Source: Bacteroidales bacterium UBA1714
Lineage (GTDB): Bacteria; Bacteroidota; Bacteroidia; Bacteroidales; Paludibacteraceae
Assembly: GCA_002317295.1 (NCBI GenBank)
Contig: DCIY01000015.1
Location: forward strand, 38,482 to 90,540
Length of the DNA: 52,059 nt
Direction of reading: 5' to 3'
The notes beneath the pieces were generated by a model that worked only from the letters and a program-made list of their open reading frames with translations, was not told where the DNA came from and did no database searches. Position 1 is the stretch's first letter; each line of letters starts with the position of its first letter. The position numbers were made by a program, and so were the translations under genes. Shown here one piece after another: positions 32,727 to 42,317 of the stretch.

Positions 32727-35062
32727 AACGTCACCTCATCCTTTGCCTGGTGCTGACATTTACCACCCTGGTGCATGCCGAAATGGGAGGTTGGACTTCC
32801 CACATGGCCTATGGTTCAACGAGCGAAGTGGTCCATATGCAAGATCATGTTTATGCCATTGCAGACGGATCATTGTATGCCGTTTCCAGCGATGGAGAAT
32901 TGGAATATTGGACCAAGCAAAATGGTCTGAGTGGGGCATCTGTTGTTCATATTGCCAAGGATACCATGTACAACCAACTGGTGATTGTATATGCCGATGG
33001 ACTGATTGATTTGATGGACCATAACCAAAACATCGTGCCTATTCAGGACCTCAAAATCAAACAGATGAATCAATCCAAACAGGCCAATACCATCACCCTG
33101 TCTCAAGGACTGATGTATATGGCCATGCCGTTTGGTATTGTGGTCATCAATCTGCAAAAAAAAGAGGTGTTGGATACCTACTATATCGGACAGGATGGAG
33201 CAGAAGAAAATATCGTACAGATAGCTGTACTGCCCGACAGCATCTATGCCATCAGTGATCACACCTTTTTCAGTGCTCCGCGTCAGGCGAATTTGCTGGA
33301 CTATTCCCAATGGAACCGGTGCAGTGTGAGTGGCATCGAACAATTACACGGTCTGTGCGCCGTAACAGGCAGCTTGTTGCTGCACGACGGCAGCCAACTC
33401 TATGCCCGTCAACAGGGACAATGGCAACCCATACTCTCGGATATCTATATTCGCCATATCACGGAAAATGAAGGACAGGTCTATGCCTGTAGCGGATATG
33501 GTATCTTTCAGATTACCAGTGACAGCACGGCGATTTTTATTGACGCCCCCTGGCCATTAAGTTCCGCCATCCGTTTTCGCAACGAAGTATGGGCCGCAGC
33601 TTATGACAACGGAGTCGCCTGTATCTCCTCCTCCGGAACCCAAAAATACCAACCGGTCGGACCGCTCAAGAATATACCCTACCGAATCAAGGTCACCGGA
33701 CAACATGTCTATGTGGTTCCCGGCAGTCGATGGGCGGTGGAAAATCGTGTAGACGGTTGCGTCATGCGCTACGATGGACAACAATGGTTGAACATCACCT
33801 CCGAGGCTATTCACAATGCCACTCACAACTGGCCCATGGATTTTATGAATGTGGCCGAAGATCCCAACGACAGCGAGCATTTTTTTGTAACCAGTTTTGG
33901 CACTGGGCTGTACGAATTTAACGGAGACCAACTCGTTAAATATTATCACTACAAAAACAGTCCAATCATGACGCGCGTCCTCAACCAGTATTCGTATAAC
34001 TACATGCGAACCGATGCAGCGATGTATGATACGGATGGCAATCTGTGGTTGATTTGCACCGGCAAAGAAAATGGCATTGAGAATTTCCAAATCATCCAAC
34101 CATCGGATTTAGTCACCGCCCACCAGCAGGACTCAAGCGGATGGTTTACCATGAATATCTACGACTACTCCTCGCGCGAACAGATAGTGATGATTTGTCC
34201 CCAGGAAATGATGATGGACAGCCGCAATCCCCATTGGATATGGATTCCACACGGACGCGAACAAACGGGACTCGTCCTGCTCAACACCAACTCCACCCCG
34301 TTTAAATCTTCCGATGACAAAGCGCTGATGCGACGGGTGTTTGTGGACCAAAAAGGCAAAACCATAGAACCCGAACGTATCCTGTGTGCAGCCCAGGATA
34401 AGGACCATACCCTGTGGGTAGGAACCGAAGAGGGACTGTTTACCCTCACCGCCGAACAACAGGATAAGTTCTTTACCTCCAACGAATGCACCCGCATCAT
34501 CATTCCACGCAATGATGGCACCGATTTGGCCGACTACCTGCTGCAAACAGAGGTCATTAATGCCATCGCCGTAGATGGCAGCAACCGCAAATGGATAGGA
34601 ACAGAGGGCTCGGGGCTGTACCTCATGTCTGCCGATGGTATCGAAACATTGCAACACTTTACACAGGATAATTCACCCCTGCCCAGCAATACCATTTTAT
34701 CGCTGGGTATCGAACCACAAAGCGGTCGGGTGTTCGTGGGAACAAGCGCCGGACTGATGTCTTACCTCAGTGATGCCACGGCACCGGAAGAAAATTACCA
34801 AAATATCTACGCTTATCCCAATCCCGTCTATCGGGACTACACCGGTTTGATCGCCATACGGGGACTGATGGACCATACCGTCATTCATATTGTGGACGGC
34901 GCAGGTAACCTCGTGTGTGAAACGCGAGGCAATGGAGGTATCGCTACCTGGAATGGTAAAAATGGGTATGGAGAACGGGTAGCTTCCGGTATCTACAGCG
35001 TACTGTGCAACACAGCAGACGGTAAGTCACACTGCGTGACCAAAATCATGATCATGCATTAG
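32723..35062 (+). CDS. porZ: PorZ-like type IX secretion attachment-complex protein
   Basis: This 779-residue exported protein (signal MKRHLILCLVLTFTTLVHA) matches PorZ in length (about 780) and layout: two beta-propellers (residues about 25-680, with repeats such as HTLWVGTEEGLFTLT and NRKWIGTEGSGLYLM of two-component-regulator-propeller type) and a C-terminal beta-sandwich (about 695-779, YAYPNPVYRDYTGLIAIRG). In Porphyromonas gingivalis PorZ is part of the attachment complex that fixes A-LPS to cargo at the cell surface. It overlaps rdgB by 4 bp and converges on folE with a 4-bp overlap. The two proteins with tail-like C-termini in this window could be its clients. Confidence 0.82.
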   Translation: MKRHLILCLVLTFTTLVHAEMGGWTSHMAYGSTSEVVHMQDHVYAIADGSLYAVSSDGELEYWTKQNGLSGASVVHIAKDTMYNQLVIVYADGLIDLMDHNQNIVPIQDLKIKQMNQSKQANTITLSQGLMYMAMPFGIVVINLQKKEVLDTYYIGQDGAEENIVQIAVLPDSIYAISDHTFFSAPRQANLLDYSQWNRCSVSGIEQLHGLCAVTGSLLLHDGSQLYARQQGQWQPILSDIYIRHITENEGQVYACSGYGIFQITSDSTAIFIDAPWPLSSAIRFRNEVWAAAYDNGVACISSSGTQKYQPVGPLKNIPYRIKVTGQHVYVVPGSRWAVENRVDGCVMRYDGQQWLNITSEAIHNATHNWPMDFMNVAEDPNDSEHFFVTSFGTGLYEFNGDQLVKYYHYKNSPIMTRVLNQYSYNYMRTDAAMYDTDGNLWLICTGKENGIENFQIIQPSDLVTAHQQDSSGWFTMNIYDYSSREQIVMICPQEMMMDSRNPHWIWIPHGREQTGLVLLNTNSTPFKSSDDKALMRRVFVDQKGKTIEPERILCAAQDKDHTLWVGTEEGLFTLTAEQQDKFFTSNECTRIIIPRNDGTDLADYLLQTEVINAIAVDGSNRKWIGTEGSGLYLMSADGIETLQHFTQDNSPLPSNTILSLGIEPQSGRVFVGTSAGLMSYLSDATAPEENYQNIYAYPNPVYRDYTGLIAIRGLMDHTVIHIVDGAGNLVCETRGNGGIATWNGKNGYGERVASGIYSVLCNTADGKSHCVTKIMIMH

Positions 35063-35643
35063 TGATTGATGAGGCGCAAAAACTCTTCCCTCGTTTCCTG
35101 ACGGGTAAACGCTCCTGTAAAATCGGAAGTGGTGGTGATAGCATGTTGCTTTTCCACCCCACGCATCTGCATGCACAGATGCTCTGCTTCAATGACCACC
35201 ATCACCCCCAACGGATGCAGCGTAGACTGTATACACTCCTTGATCTGGGTGGTCATTCGCTCCTGCACCTGCAACCGACGGGCATACACATCCACCACAC
35301 GGGCAATCTTACTCAGGCCCGTAATGCAACCATTGGGAATATATGCCACATGCGCCTTGCCAAAAAACGGCAGCATATGGTGCTCGCACAAAGAGAAAAA
35401 ATTGATGTCTTTCACCACCACCATTTGACGATAATCCTCCTCAAACAGGGCGGAACGGAGAATCTGCTCAGGGTCTTCATGATAACCCTTCAGCAAATAT
35501 TGCATGGCTTCCCCCACACGCTCCGGAGTTCTCACCAAACCCGGTCGTTGGGAATCTTCACCCACATCGGATAAGATATCACGAATATGGTCCGCAATCA
35601 CAGCGGTCAAGGATTCATCGACAGAAAAAGCTTGTAAATTCAT
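35059..35643 (-). CDS. folE: GTP cyclohydrolase I
   Basis: This 194-residue enzyme converts GTP to 7,8-dihydroneopterin triphosphate, the first step of folate synthesis. Zinc ligands and the catalytic histidine are in SLCEHHMLPFFGKAHVAYIP near residue 84 and the C-terminal HLCMQMRGVEK near 153. RTPERVGEAMQYLL near residue 39 is also typical. Length matches bacterial FolE (about 190-220). It is the last gene of the symporter-kinase-SPOR-folE operon, overlapping the SPOR gene by 4 bp, and its stop overlaps that of porZ on the opposite strand. Confidence 0.96.
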   Translation of the reverse strand: MNLQAFSVDESLTAVIADHIRDILSDVGEDSQRPGLVRTPERVGEAMQYLLKGYHEDPEQILRSALFEEDYRQMVVVKDINFFSLCEHHMLPFFGKAHVAYIPNGCITGLSKIARVVDVYARRLQVQERMTTQIKECIQSTLHPLGVMVVIEAEHLCMQMRGVEKQHAITTTSDFTGAFTRQETREEFLRLINH

Positions 35644-36068
35644 TGTATGATTTGGATATGCTCATCCCTTACCACATAGGCTACACCTTGCAGTTGGGGA
35701 AGAGCCAACAACAACTGTTCACGATAGGCTGCGGCCTCTTCCTGACTCATAAAATTACCAATTCTCACTTTCCAAAACGGTTGCTGACTCAGCACATAAA
35801 CGGGTTGGTCAATGACCAAACGCAGACTGTCGGCCATATGCTCCGCTTCCATTTTGGCCTTAGATTGCTGATTAGAAGAATACACCTGCACCCGCCAACC
35901 GGGTACCTGCGTTTGTCCCTTGGTAATCCCATCGCGTTTTTCCACCATCAGCCGGGTAATAGACGAATCCTGAACAATACGCGCAAGCGGCATATCCTGA
36001 AGGATATCCTGAGCATGGACATACATCATGGCCATGATGCTCACAACTAGGGTAACGATTTTTTTCAT
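35640..36068 (-). CDS. SPOR-domain protein
   Basis: This 142-residue exported protein has a signal peptide (MKKIVTLVVSIMAMMYVHA) and a C-terminal SPOR domain (residues about 60-142; WRVQVYSSNQQSKAKMEAEHMA, WKVRIGNFMSQEEAAAYREQL and AYVVRDEHIQI are the expected strands and helices). SPOR domains bind glycan strands stripped of stem peptides at division sites. Starts further upstream use a TTG codon; ATG 36068 is chosen, leaving 2 bp after the kinase stop. SPOR proteins are usually tied to amidase activity, and a giant amidase is encoded at 5627, although not next to it. The folE and tpiA neighbourhood in other Bacteroides is similar. Confidence 0.88.
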   Translation of the reverse strand: MKKIVTLVVSIMAMMYVHAQDILQDMPLARIVQDSSITRLMVEKRDGITKGQTQVPGWRVQVYSSNQQSKAKMEAEHMADSLRLVIDQPVYVLSQQPFWKVRIGNFMSQEEAAAYREQLLLALPQLQGVAYVVRDEHIQIIQ

Positions 36069-36070
36069 AA

Positions 36071-37741
36071 TCAATATCGGAAAGAACTTCCTCCCACAAA
36101 CTCACGCAAAAAGGATGTGGGCGGAATCTCACGGTCAGGAACGGATTCAAAATAACTCAACTCTTTTAATAACCGATGGGCATCCGTATACTCATCACAA
36201 TACTTCGGTACCTCGTCCAATAACGGTTCAGCATGACGCTTAAGTACCGCTAATTCAAACAGCAGGGCCGAATTAAACATCACATCCGCTTCTTCCTGGA
36301 ACGGATATATCCAGCGCTCTTCACCCCGACGAACACTGTCACAACGGGCAATCGTTTCACGGGCGGAAAAACCACGATAACGGTTGTCCCGAATGATGCG
36401 CCGGAGCAAACGGATATCCGTGGTCGGAATCCAGTTGTGATTATCCAGATTGACCACCGTCAACGCGGACACAAATATCTTATAGGTTTCCTGTCTGGGA
36501 ATGTCGGGCATCAAGTCCGGATTGAGCGCATGTAACCCCTCCAAAATACAAATCTCGTTCTCCTGGAGTTGCAACTTATTCCCTCGATATTCGCGTTTAC
36601 CGGTTTCAAAATTGTAGGTGGGCAACGCAATCTCCTTTCCGTCCAACAAATCCTTCATCTGACTGCGGAACAAGTCCAAATCCAACGCATGGAAATGCTC
36701 AAAATCCCATTCCCCATTTTCATCCTTAGGGGTATCTTCCCGATTGACAAAATAGTTGTCCATCGTCACCACCACCGGTCGAAGACCATTCACCAGCAAC
36801 TGGATCCTCAGACGCATGGAGAAGGTCGTTTTTCCCGATGAAGACGGACCGGAAATGAGAATAAACCGGGGACGATGCTCACGAGACGCAATGGAATCGG
36901 CAATCTGTGCCACCTTTTTTTCGTGCAACGCTTCGCTGATTTTGATGGTCTCAAACGAGCGCTTGGATTTACATGCCAGGTTAAACTCGCCCACATTGAC
37001 CATGTTCATCAGATGATTCCAACCGGTGTATTCCTTAAAGATGGCATACATCTTTTCCTGATTGCATTTTTCCTCTAGATGATCAGGACAGGTACGACAG
37101 GGGATACGCAACAACAGACCGTTATGGAACATTTCCACATCGTAGATGTTCAGACCACCCGAAGATGGCAGTAGAGCATCGGTATAATAATCAATATAAT
37201 CGCCCATGCGATAGTAACGACAATACGGATTGCCTAAGGTTTGAAACAGAGACGAATCAGAGGCGGAACGAGGTTGAAACAGTTGCATCACTTCCTTGGT
37301 TTGTTTCTCCTCCACGACAATGGGCCGGTCTTCACGGATAATCTCCTGCATGCGGTTTTTGATGGCATCAATCATGGGCTGCGTCACCGTCAGACGAGTG
37401 CCATCCGATGTGCGCAACGAACCAAAATAGCCCTTGGATATCGGATGCTCAATGCGCAAATCAGCTCCCTCTATCACATCATTCACCGCACACGACATAA
37501 CCATACATAAGGTACGCACATACACGCGCATGCCCGTGGACGAAGAAATATCCAAAAACTCGATATCCTTGGGTTTGTACACCAAAAAATGAAGACTCTG
37601 GACTTTGTAGTTCACCAACGCGGCCACCACCGGATACTTCAATTCCAGACCAATCTTCTGATACACTTCCATCAGCGAGGTACCACAGGGCACATCGTAA
37701 TACTGATGGTTGTTCTTACAATAAATGGTAATGTTTTGCAT
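36071..37741 (-). CDS. TGS-domain nucleoside kinase (uridine kinase-like)
   Basis: This 556-residue protein belongs to the Bacteroidota/Firmicutes family of kinases with three parts: a TGS domain (residues 1-65), a threonyl-tRNA-synthetase-like second additional domain (about 70-230), and a P-loop uridine-kinase/phosphoribulokinase domain (about 280-480). The P-loop FILISGPSSSGKTTFSMRL lies near residue 293, and the lid region with RRIIRDNRYRGFSA near residue 450. Uridine or a related nucleoside is the probable substrate. It is 4 bp after the symporter gene and 2 bp before the SPOR gene, so all four genes are one operon. Confidence 0.9.
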   Translation of the reverse strand: MQNITIYCKNNHQYYDVPCGTSLMEVYQKIGLELKYPVVAALVNYKVQSLHFLVYKPKDIEFLDISSSTGMRVYVRTLCMVMSCAVNDVIEGADLRIEHPISKGYFGSLRTSDGTRLTVTQPMIDAIKNRMQEIIREDRPIVVEEKQTKEVMQLFQPRSASDSSLFQTLGNPYCRYYRMGDYIDYYTDALLPSSGGLNIYDVEMFHNGLLLRIPCRTCPDHLEEKCNQEKMYAIFKEYTGWNHLMNMVNVGEFNLACKSKRSFETIKISEALHEKKVAQIADSIASREHRPRFILISGPSSSGKTTFSMRLRIQLLVNGLRPVVVTMDNYFVNREDTPKDENGEWDFEHFHALDLDLFRSQMKDLLDGKEIALPTYNFETGKREYRGNKLQLQENEICILEGLHALNPDLMPDIPRQETYKIFVSALTVVNLDNHNWIPTTDIRLLRRIIRDNRYRGFSARETIARCDSVRRGEERWIYPFQEEADVMFNSALLFELAVLKRHAEPLLDEVPKYCDEYTDAHRLLKELSYFESVPDREIPPTSFLREFVGGSSFRY

Positions 37742-37745
37742 AGGA

Positions 37746-39185
37746 TTATTGGGAAGAATGCTTACGAATCAGACAAGCCATACCGATAAAGGTCAGCAAT
37801 GCATTGAGAATAAGGCGCTCATGAGAGAACTGGTATCCGCCAAACCATGCCTGGGAATGGACATCCAGTATCCATGTGATAATGGGCGAAGCAATGGCCA
37901 CCAGCGGAATCCACTTATCATACACCTGACGCTTGGTAAATATACCAAAACAGAACATGCCCAACAAGGGACCATACGTATAGGAAGCCACTTTGTACAC
38001 GGTTTGAATAATCGCATCGTCATTGAGGAAATAAATCACATAGATACATGCCGCCATCATCACCGCCATCATGACATGCACCCACTTGCGGGTGCGGGTG
38101 GTTTTCTCATCCGCGTCTTTACGATTGAGAATATCCACCGTAAACGAGGTAGTCAATGCGGTCAGTGCGCTGCCGGCTGCCGAATAAGCAGAGGCAATAA
38201 AACCGACTACAAACAGTACCCCCACAATCATCGGAAAATAGTTGCCCGTGGCCAGGTACGGGAAGATATCGTCCCCCTTCAACCCGGAAATATCTACCTG
38301 TTGTTGCGCCGCATAGGTATAGAGTACATAACCCAAAACCAGGAACATGCCAATCACCACAATCTGCATCAGCGCACCTACCAGAATATTGTGCTGACTG
38401 TCCTTGTAGTTCTTACAACTGAGTGTGCGCTGCATCATATCCTGATCCAGTCCCGTCGTGGCTACCACCAGAAAAATACCGGCCAAAAACTGCTTAAAGA
38501 AATAATTGCCACTGTTCACATCGTCAAAAAAGAAGACACGACCCATCTCACTGTGGGTCATTCCCTCCAGACTCACCCCACTGCGAACAATATAATAAAT
38601 ACACAACGCTACGGAAAAAATAAGGCATAGGGTCTTGAGCAAATCGGTCCAAATCACCGATTTGACGCCTCCCTTGAAGGTACACAAATAAACGATGGTT
38701 ACCGTAAAGATGGCATTCACCCAAAATGGTACGCCCAACGGACCAAAAACCAATAACTGCAATACACTGCCCACGACAAACAACCTCACACTCGCACCCA
38801 ACATCTTGCTCACAAAAAACAACCACGCCCCGGTTTTGTAACTGCTCACCCCAAATCGGTTGTTCAGATACTCATAGATACTGGTCAGGTTGTATTTGTA
38901 GTACAACGGAATGAGTACATACGCTATCAGTAACTGACCTACCGTAAATCCCAAAACCATCTGCATGTACGCAAACGCACTCGTTCCCACCATGCCCGGA
39001 ACACTCACAAAGGTGACACCCGAAATGGCGGCCCCAATGGTAGACATGGCTACCAATAACCAGTTACTCGACTTGTTTCCGGAAAAGAATCCCGCATTAT
39101 CTGCCTTGCGCCCGGCAAGGTAACTAATGACAAAAAGCAGCACAAAATACGCTGCCATCGTGACTAAAATTGCAAGTGGTGTCAT
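37746..39185 (-). CDS. Sodium:solute symporter (SSS family)
   Basis: This 479-residue inner-membrane protein has about thirteen membrane segments and the SSS-family sequence GAAISGVTFVSVPG near residue 50, the GLDQDMMQRTLSCKN segment near 245 and the AGSALTALTTSF segment near 340 (two small residues of the Na+ site). Family members import sugars, amino acids, sialic acid, proline or nucleosides with Na+. The substrate is not evident; the adjacent nucleoside kinase suggests a nucleoside or purine-related compound, which is an inference. It leads the four-gene operon with a promoter interlocked with that of the GH20 gene. Confidence 0.92.
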   Translation of the reverse strand: MTPLAILVTMAAYFVLLFVISYLAGRKADNAGFFSGNKSSNWLLVAMSTIGAAISGVTFVSVPGMVGTSAFAYMQMVLGFTVGQLLIAYVLIPLYYKYNLTSIYEYLNNRFGVSSYKTGAWLFFVSKMLGASVRLFVVGSVLQLLVFGPLGVPFWVNAIFTVTIVYLCTFKGGVKSVIWTDLLKTLCLIFSVALCIYYIVRSGVSLEGMTHSEMGRVFFFDDVNSGNYFFKQFLAGIFLVVATTGLDQDMMQRTLSCKNYKDSQHNILVGALMQIVVIGMFLVLGYVLYTYAAQQQVDISGLKGDDIFPYLATGNYFPMIVGVLFVVGFIASAYSAAGSALTALTTSFTVDILNRKDADEKTTRTRKWVHVMMAVMMAACIYVIYFLNDDAIIQTVYKVASYTYGPLLGMFCFGIFTKRQVYDKWIPLVAIASPIITWILDVHSQAWFGGYQFSHERLILNALLTFIGMACLIRKHSSQ

Positions 39186-39201
39186 AGATTTTTGAAATTT
39201 T

Positions 39202-39237
39202 CTTGCAAAGTTACAAAAAAAATATTATCTTTGCAAA
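39202..39237. promoter_or_regulatory. Interlocked bidirectional promoter of the symporter and GH20 genes
   Basis: Plus strand: -33 CTTG (39202-39205), 20 bp, -7 TATCTTTG (39226-39233). Minus strand: -33 TTTG (39234-39237), 20 bp, -7 TAACTTTG (39206-39213). Each -33 box abuts the other strand's -7 box, so the two promoters share one 36-bp segment and cannot both be occupied. Confidence 0.85.
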
Positions 39238-39250
39238 AAATTTTGATTTT

Positions 39251-41362
39251 ATGAAGAAAATAACCTTATTTTTTGTACTTTTTGCATGCATTAGCTGCCA
39301 CCAGAACAGTCCACTGGCTTTAGATTGGACTTTAGTGACCAATGATGTGGAGCCCGGCATCTGTGAAGTGGCTCTGACCATGACCAACACCTCCCACCGC
39401 ACCCTGGAGGGGGATTGGACCCTGTGGTTTGACCTTATGTCCCTCGGTCCCGTTTATCGCGAAGGGGATGAATTGAAAGAAACCCGTATCCAGGGCAGTT
39501 GGCATAATATCCAGCCCACCGAAGCATTTCAACCGCTCGCTGCCGGACAGTCACGCACCATCACCATGCACTATCGCGGCAGTGCTATCCGCGAGAACAT
39601 CATTCCCGAAGGATTCTTCCTCATTCAGGGAGAAAACGGCAAACCGGTTTCCATTCCGTGCACTTATCACAAGTACAATCGGCCTGAACAAATGATGCGC
39701 CAGATTCCCACTTGGGAAAAAACTCCCTATGCCGAAGGCGAATATGTATATGAATATGTGAACCATATCCTCACCTCTGACGCTTCTCAGCCAACCGTCC
39801 TGCCCGTCTTTCCACAACCCAAAGTGGTGGAAATGGGTCAGGGCTTCTGCCACACAGAGGCAGCATCCATCGTGGAAAAAATGAATGCCAACATGGTGGA
39901 AGAGGGTTACAGCCTCATCATTGGCGCAGACAGTATCATCCTGGAAGCCAACGATTCCCGCGGCATCTTCTACGCACACCAAACCTTGCGCCAACTCATC
40001 AGCAATATGGAGCAATTGCCCCAAATGCGCATCGTAGACTGGCCAGACTTGCACCACCGCGGCATCATGCTGGATATCGTACGCAACTACTATCCGGTGG
40101 ATTCCATCATGCGCGTCATCGATGTGATGGCCAACTACAAACTCAATGTTCTGCACTTCCATATCTCCGATGACGAAGCATGGCGGGTGGAGATTCCGGG
40201 CCTGCCCGAACTGACTGCCACCGCTTCACGCCGTGGTTGGACCAAGGATGAAAGCGAATGTCTCTATCCCATGTACAACGGCGGTTGGGACTATATGGAC
40301 AAGAACTCCACGGCCAATGGCTATCTGACCCGCGACGAATATATTCGTTTGGTTCGCTACGCCCATGAGCGCGCCATCGACGTGATACCAGAGATCGATA
40401 TGCCCGGACACATGCGCGCCTGCAAGAAAGCCATGCATGGTTTGCTCACCGACAGTGTCTTGGAACAACGGGAATACAACAGTGCCCAAAACTACACCGA
40501 CAATGTCATTGCGGTCAGCAACCCCTATGCCATCGAGTTTATTGATAAGGTGATTACCGAACTCGTTCGCATGCATCAGGAAGCCGGTAACCCGCTCACC
40601 ATTTTCAATATCGGTGGCGATGAAGTGCCCTCCGGTTCGCTCACCCGCGAAGAACATCAGGCGTATATCGATGCCGTCATGGCCATCTTGGAGCGCGAAC
40701 ATCTGCAACCCATGGGATGGGAGGAGATTACCCATTTTTGCGCTCCCTCCACACACGCCATCTGCTACAGTTGGCACAATGGGGATAAGAAATCTCAGGA
40801 AATGGCGGACGCCGGTTATCCGGTCGTATTGGCCAATGCCAACCGTCTGTATTTTGATTTTGCCTACTGCAAGCACCACGAAGAGAAAGGTCTCGATTGG
40901 GGCGGATTTACCGATGAATACAGGAGTTTTGACTGGTTACCACTGCAGCATGACAATGTGGTGGGCATGAATGCCCAATTGTGGTCAGAGGTCATTCGCA
41001 GTTTCCAACAGGTAGAGTGGCAAATCTATCCTAAGATATTCGGTCTGTGCGAGCGCAGCTGGAATATGCGCTCTCGTCTGAGTCTGGCGCAGTACAACGA
41101 ACTCGTTTACCACTATGCCCTCGTGGATCTGAAAAACGGTGGCCACTGTTTCCACTTGCAGCAACCGGGTATTCATCTGTCCGAAGGAATGGTGAGCATG
41201 AATGCGGTGACCCCCAAAGCCATTATTCGTTACCAACTCAATGACGACGAATGGCAAACCTATCAGGCACCATTTGCCATTGACACCACCGCCATACAAA
41301 CCATCAAAGCCAAGATACAGTATCTTGGCCTTGAGAGTAATACGACTTGGCGTTGGTTATAA
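39251..41362 (+). CDS. GH20 beta-N-acetylhexosaminidase lipoprotein
   Basis: This 703-residue glycosidase has a lipoprotein signal (MKKITLFFVLFACISC, cysteine 16). It has an N-terminal extra beta-sandwich domain (about 20-170, typical of Bacteroidetes CHB_HEX-type modules), a GH20b domain (about 175-270), and the catalytic TIM barrel (about 275-650) where IGGDEV (D457, E458) is the substrate-assisted catalytic pair. HHRGIMLDIVRNYYPVDSI near residue 273 starts the barrel. It releases terminal GlcNAc or GalNAc from host glycans or chitin oligomers. The promoter boxes exclude the longer 39203 start. It converges on kpsF with 1 bp between stops. Confidence 0.95.
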   Translation: MKKITLFFVLFACISCHQNSPLALDWTLVTNDVEPGICEVALTMTNTSHRTLEGDWTLWFDLMSLGPVYREGDELKETRIQGSWHNIQPTEAFQPLAAGQSRTITMHYRGSAIRENIIPEGFFLIQGENGKPVSIPCTYHKYNRPEQMMRQIPTWEKTPYAEGEYVYEYVNHILTSDASQPTVLPVFPQPKVVEMGQGFCHTEAASIVEKMNANMVEEGYSLIIGADSIILEANDSRGIFYAHQTLRQLISNMEQLPQMRIVDWPDLHHRGIMLDIVRNYYPVDSIMRVIDVMANYKLNVLHFHISDDEAWRVEIPGLPELTATASRRGWTKDESECLYPMYNGGWDYMDKNSTANGYLTRDEYIRLVRYAHERAIDVIPEIDMPGHMRACKKAMHGLLTDSVLEQREYNSAQNYTDNVIAVSNPYAIEFIDKVITELVRMHQEAGNPLTIFNIGGDEVPSGSLTREEHQAYIDAVMAILEREHLQPMGWEEITHFCAPSTHAICYSWHNGDKKSQEMADAGYPVVLANANRLYFDFAYCKHHEEKGLDWGGFTDEYRSFDWLPLQHDNVVGMNAQLWSEVIRSFQQVEWQIYPKIFGLCERSWNMRSRLSLAQYNELVYHYALVDLKNGGHCFHLQQPGIHLSEGMVSMNAVTPKAIIRYQLNDDEWQTYQAPFAIDTTAIQTIKAKIQYLGLESNTTWRWL

Positions 41363-41363
41363 G

Positions 41364-42317
41364 TTACGCAAAATCAATAATATGGTGAATAGAGAGAATA
41401 CCGATGATGACATCGGTATTTTCTTTTTCGGTTACTGCCAATGTGGTGATATTATACCGATCCATAATCGCCAACGCATCCGTCAGCAATGCCTGCTGAT
41501 GAATATGCTTATACGACGGAGTCATGATATCTTGGGCCTGAAGAGAGGACAAATCATCGTAACGCTGAATCGTACGACGCAAATCGCCATCGGTGATGAT
41601 ACCCACACATTGACCATGGGCACTCACCATCGTCATACCCAAATGTTTGTCACTCATTTCCACCACCAAATCACGGAACGAAGTATGAATATCCACCATC
41701 GGAACAGCGGTTTGCATGCAGTTCTGCACACGACCCAGCAACTTGCGCCCTAAAGCGCCACCGGGATGATACACAGCAAAGTTCTCCGCCCTAAACTCTC
41801 GCAATTCCATCAGGCACACCATCAATGCATCCCCCATCAGCAACGCAGCCGTCGTGGAGGTCGTAGGAGCCAGACCCAACGGACAGGCTTCCTTATCCAC
41901 ATGCACCGGTAACACCCAATCACAGGCCAGCGCCAACGGACTGTTCTCATCACCGGTCATGGCAATCAGCGTACAACCGATATTGCGCAACGGAGCAATC
42001 ACATTCATAATCTCATTGGTAGCACCACTGTTGCTCACCAACAGCACCACATCGTCGCGGGCAATCATGCCCAAATCGCCGTGAACGGCTTCGGCCGCAT
42101 TGACAAAAATGGCCGATGTACCGGTGGATGCTAAGGATGATGCCATCTTATGGCCAATGATACCGGTCTTGCCAATACCCATCACCACCAACTTACCCTT
42201 GCAGTGGTAGATACATTCCACCACACGATCAAATCGCTCATCAATGGCTGCGGACACTTTTTCAAATTCCGCAATCTCCTGATGAAATATCTCTTTAGCT
42301 CTTTCGGAGTATGTCAT
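41364..42317 (-). CDS. kdsD: D-arabinose 5-phosphate isomerase (KpsF/KdsD family)
   Basis: This 317-residue enzyme interconverts ribulose 5-phosphate and arabinose 5-phosphate, the first step to Kdo. The sugar-isomerase (SIS) domain covers residues about 30-170 (VVMGIGKTGIIGHKMASSLASTGTSAIFVNAAEAVHGDLG is the classic start) and two CBS domains cover about 195-317. The frame remains open to 42377, inside kdsA; ATG 42317 (MTYSERAKEIF) fits the family start and leaves a 23-bp overlap with kdsA. It is the last gene of the gyrB operon and works with KdsA in the same pathway. Confidence 0.93.
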   Translation of the reverse strand: MTYSERAKEIFHQEIAEFEKVSAAIDERFDRVVECIYHCKGKLVVMGIGKTGIIGHKMASSLASTGTSAIFVNAAEAVHGDLGMIARDDVVLLVSNSGATNEIMNVIAPLRNIGCTLIAMTGDENSPLALACDWVLPVHVDKEACPLGLAPTTSTTAALLMGDALMVCLMELREFRAENFAVYHPGGALGRKLLGRVQNCMQTAVPMVDIHTSFRDLVVEMSDKHLGMTMVSAHGQCVGIITDGDLRRTIQRYDDLSSLQAQDIMTPSYKHIHQQALLTDALAIMDRYNITTLAVTEKENTDVIIGILSIHHIIDFA

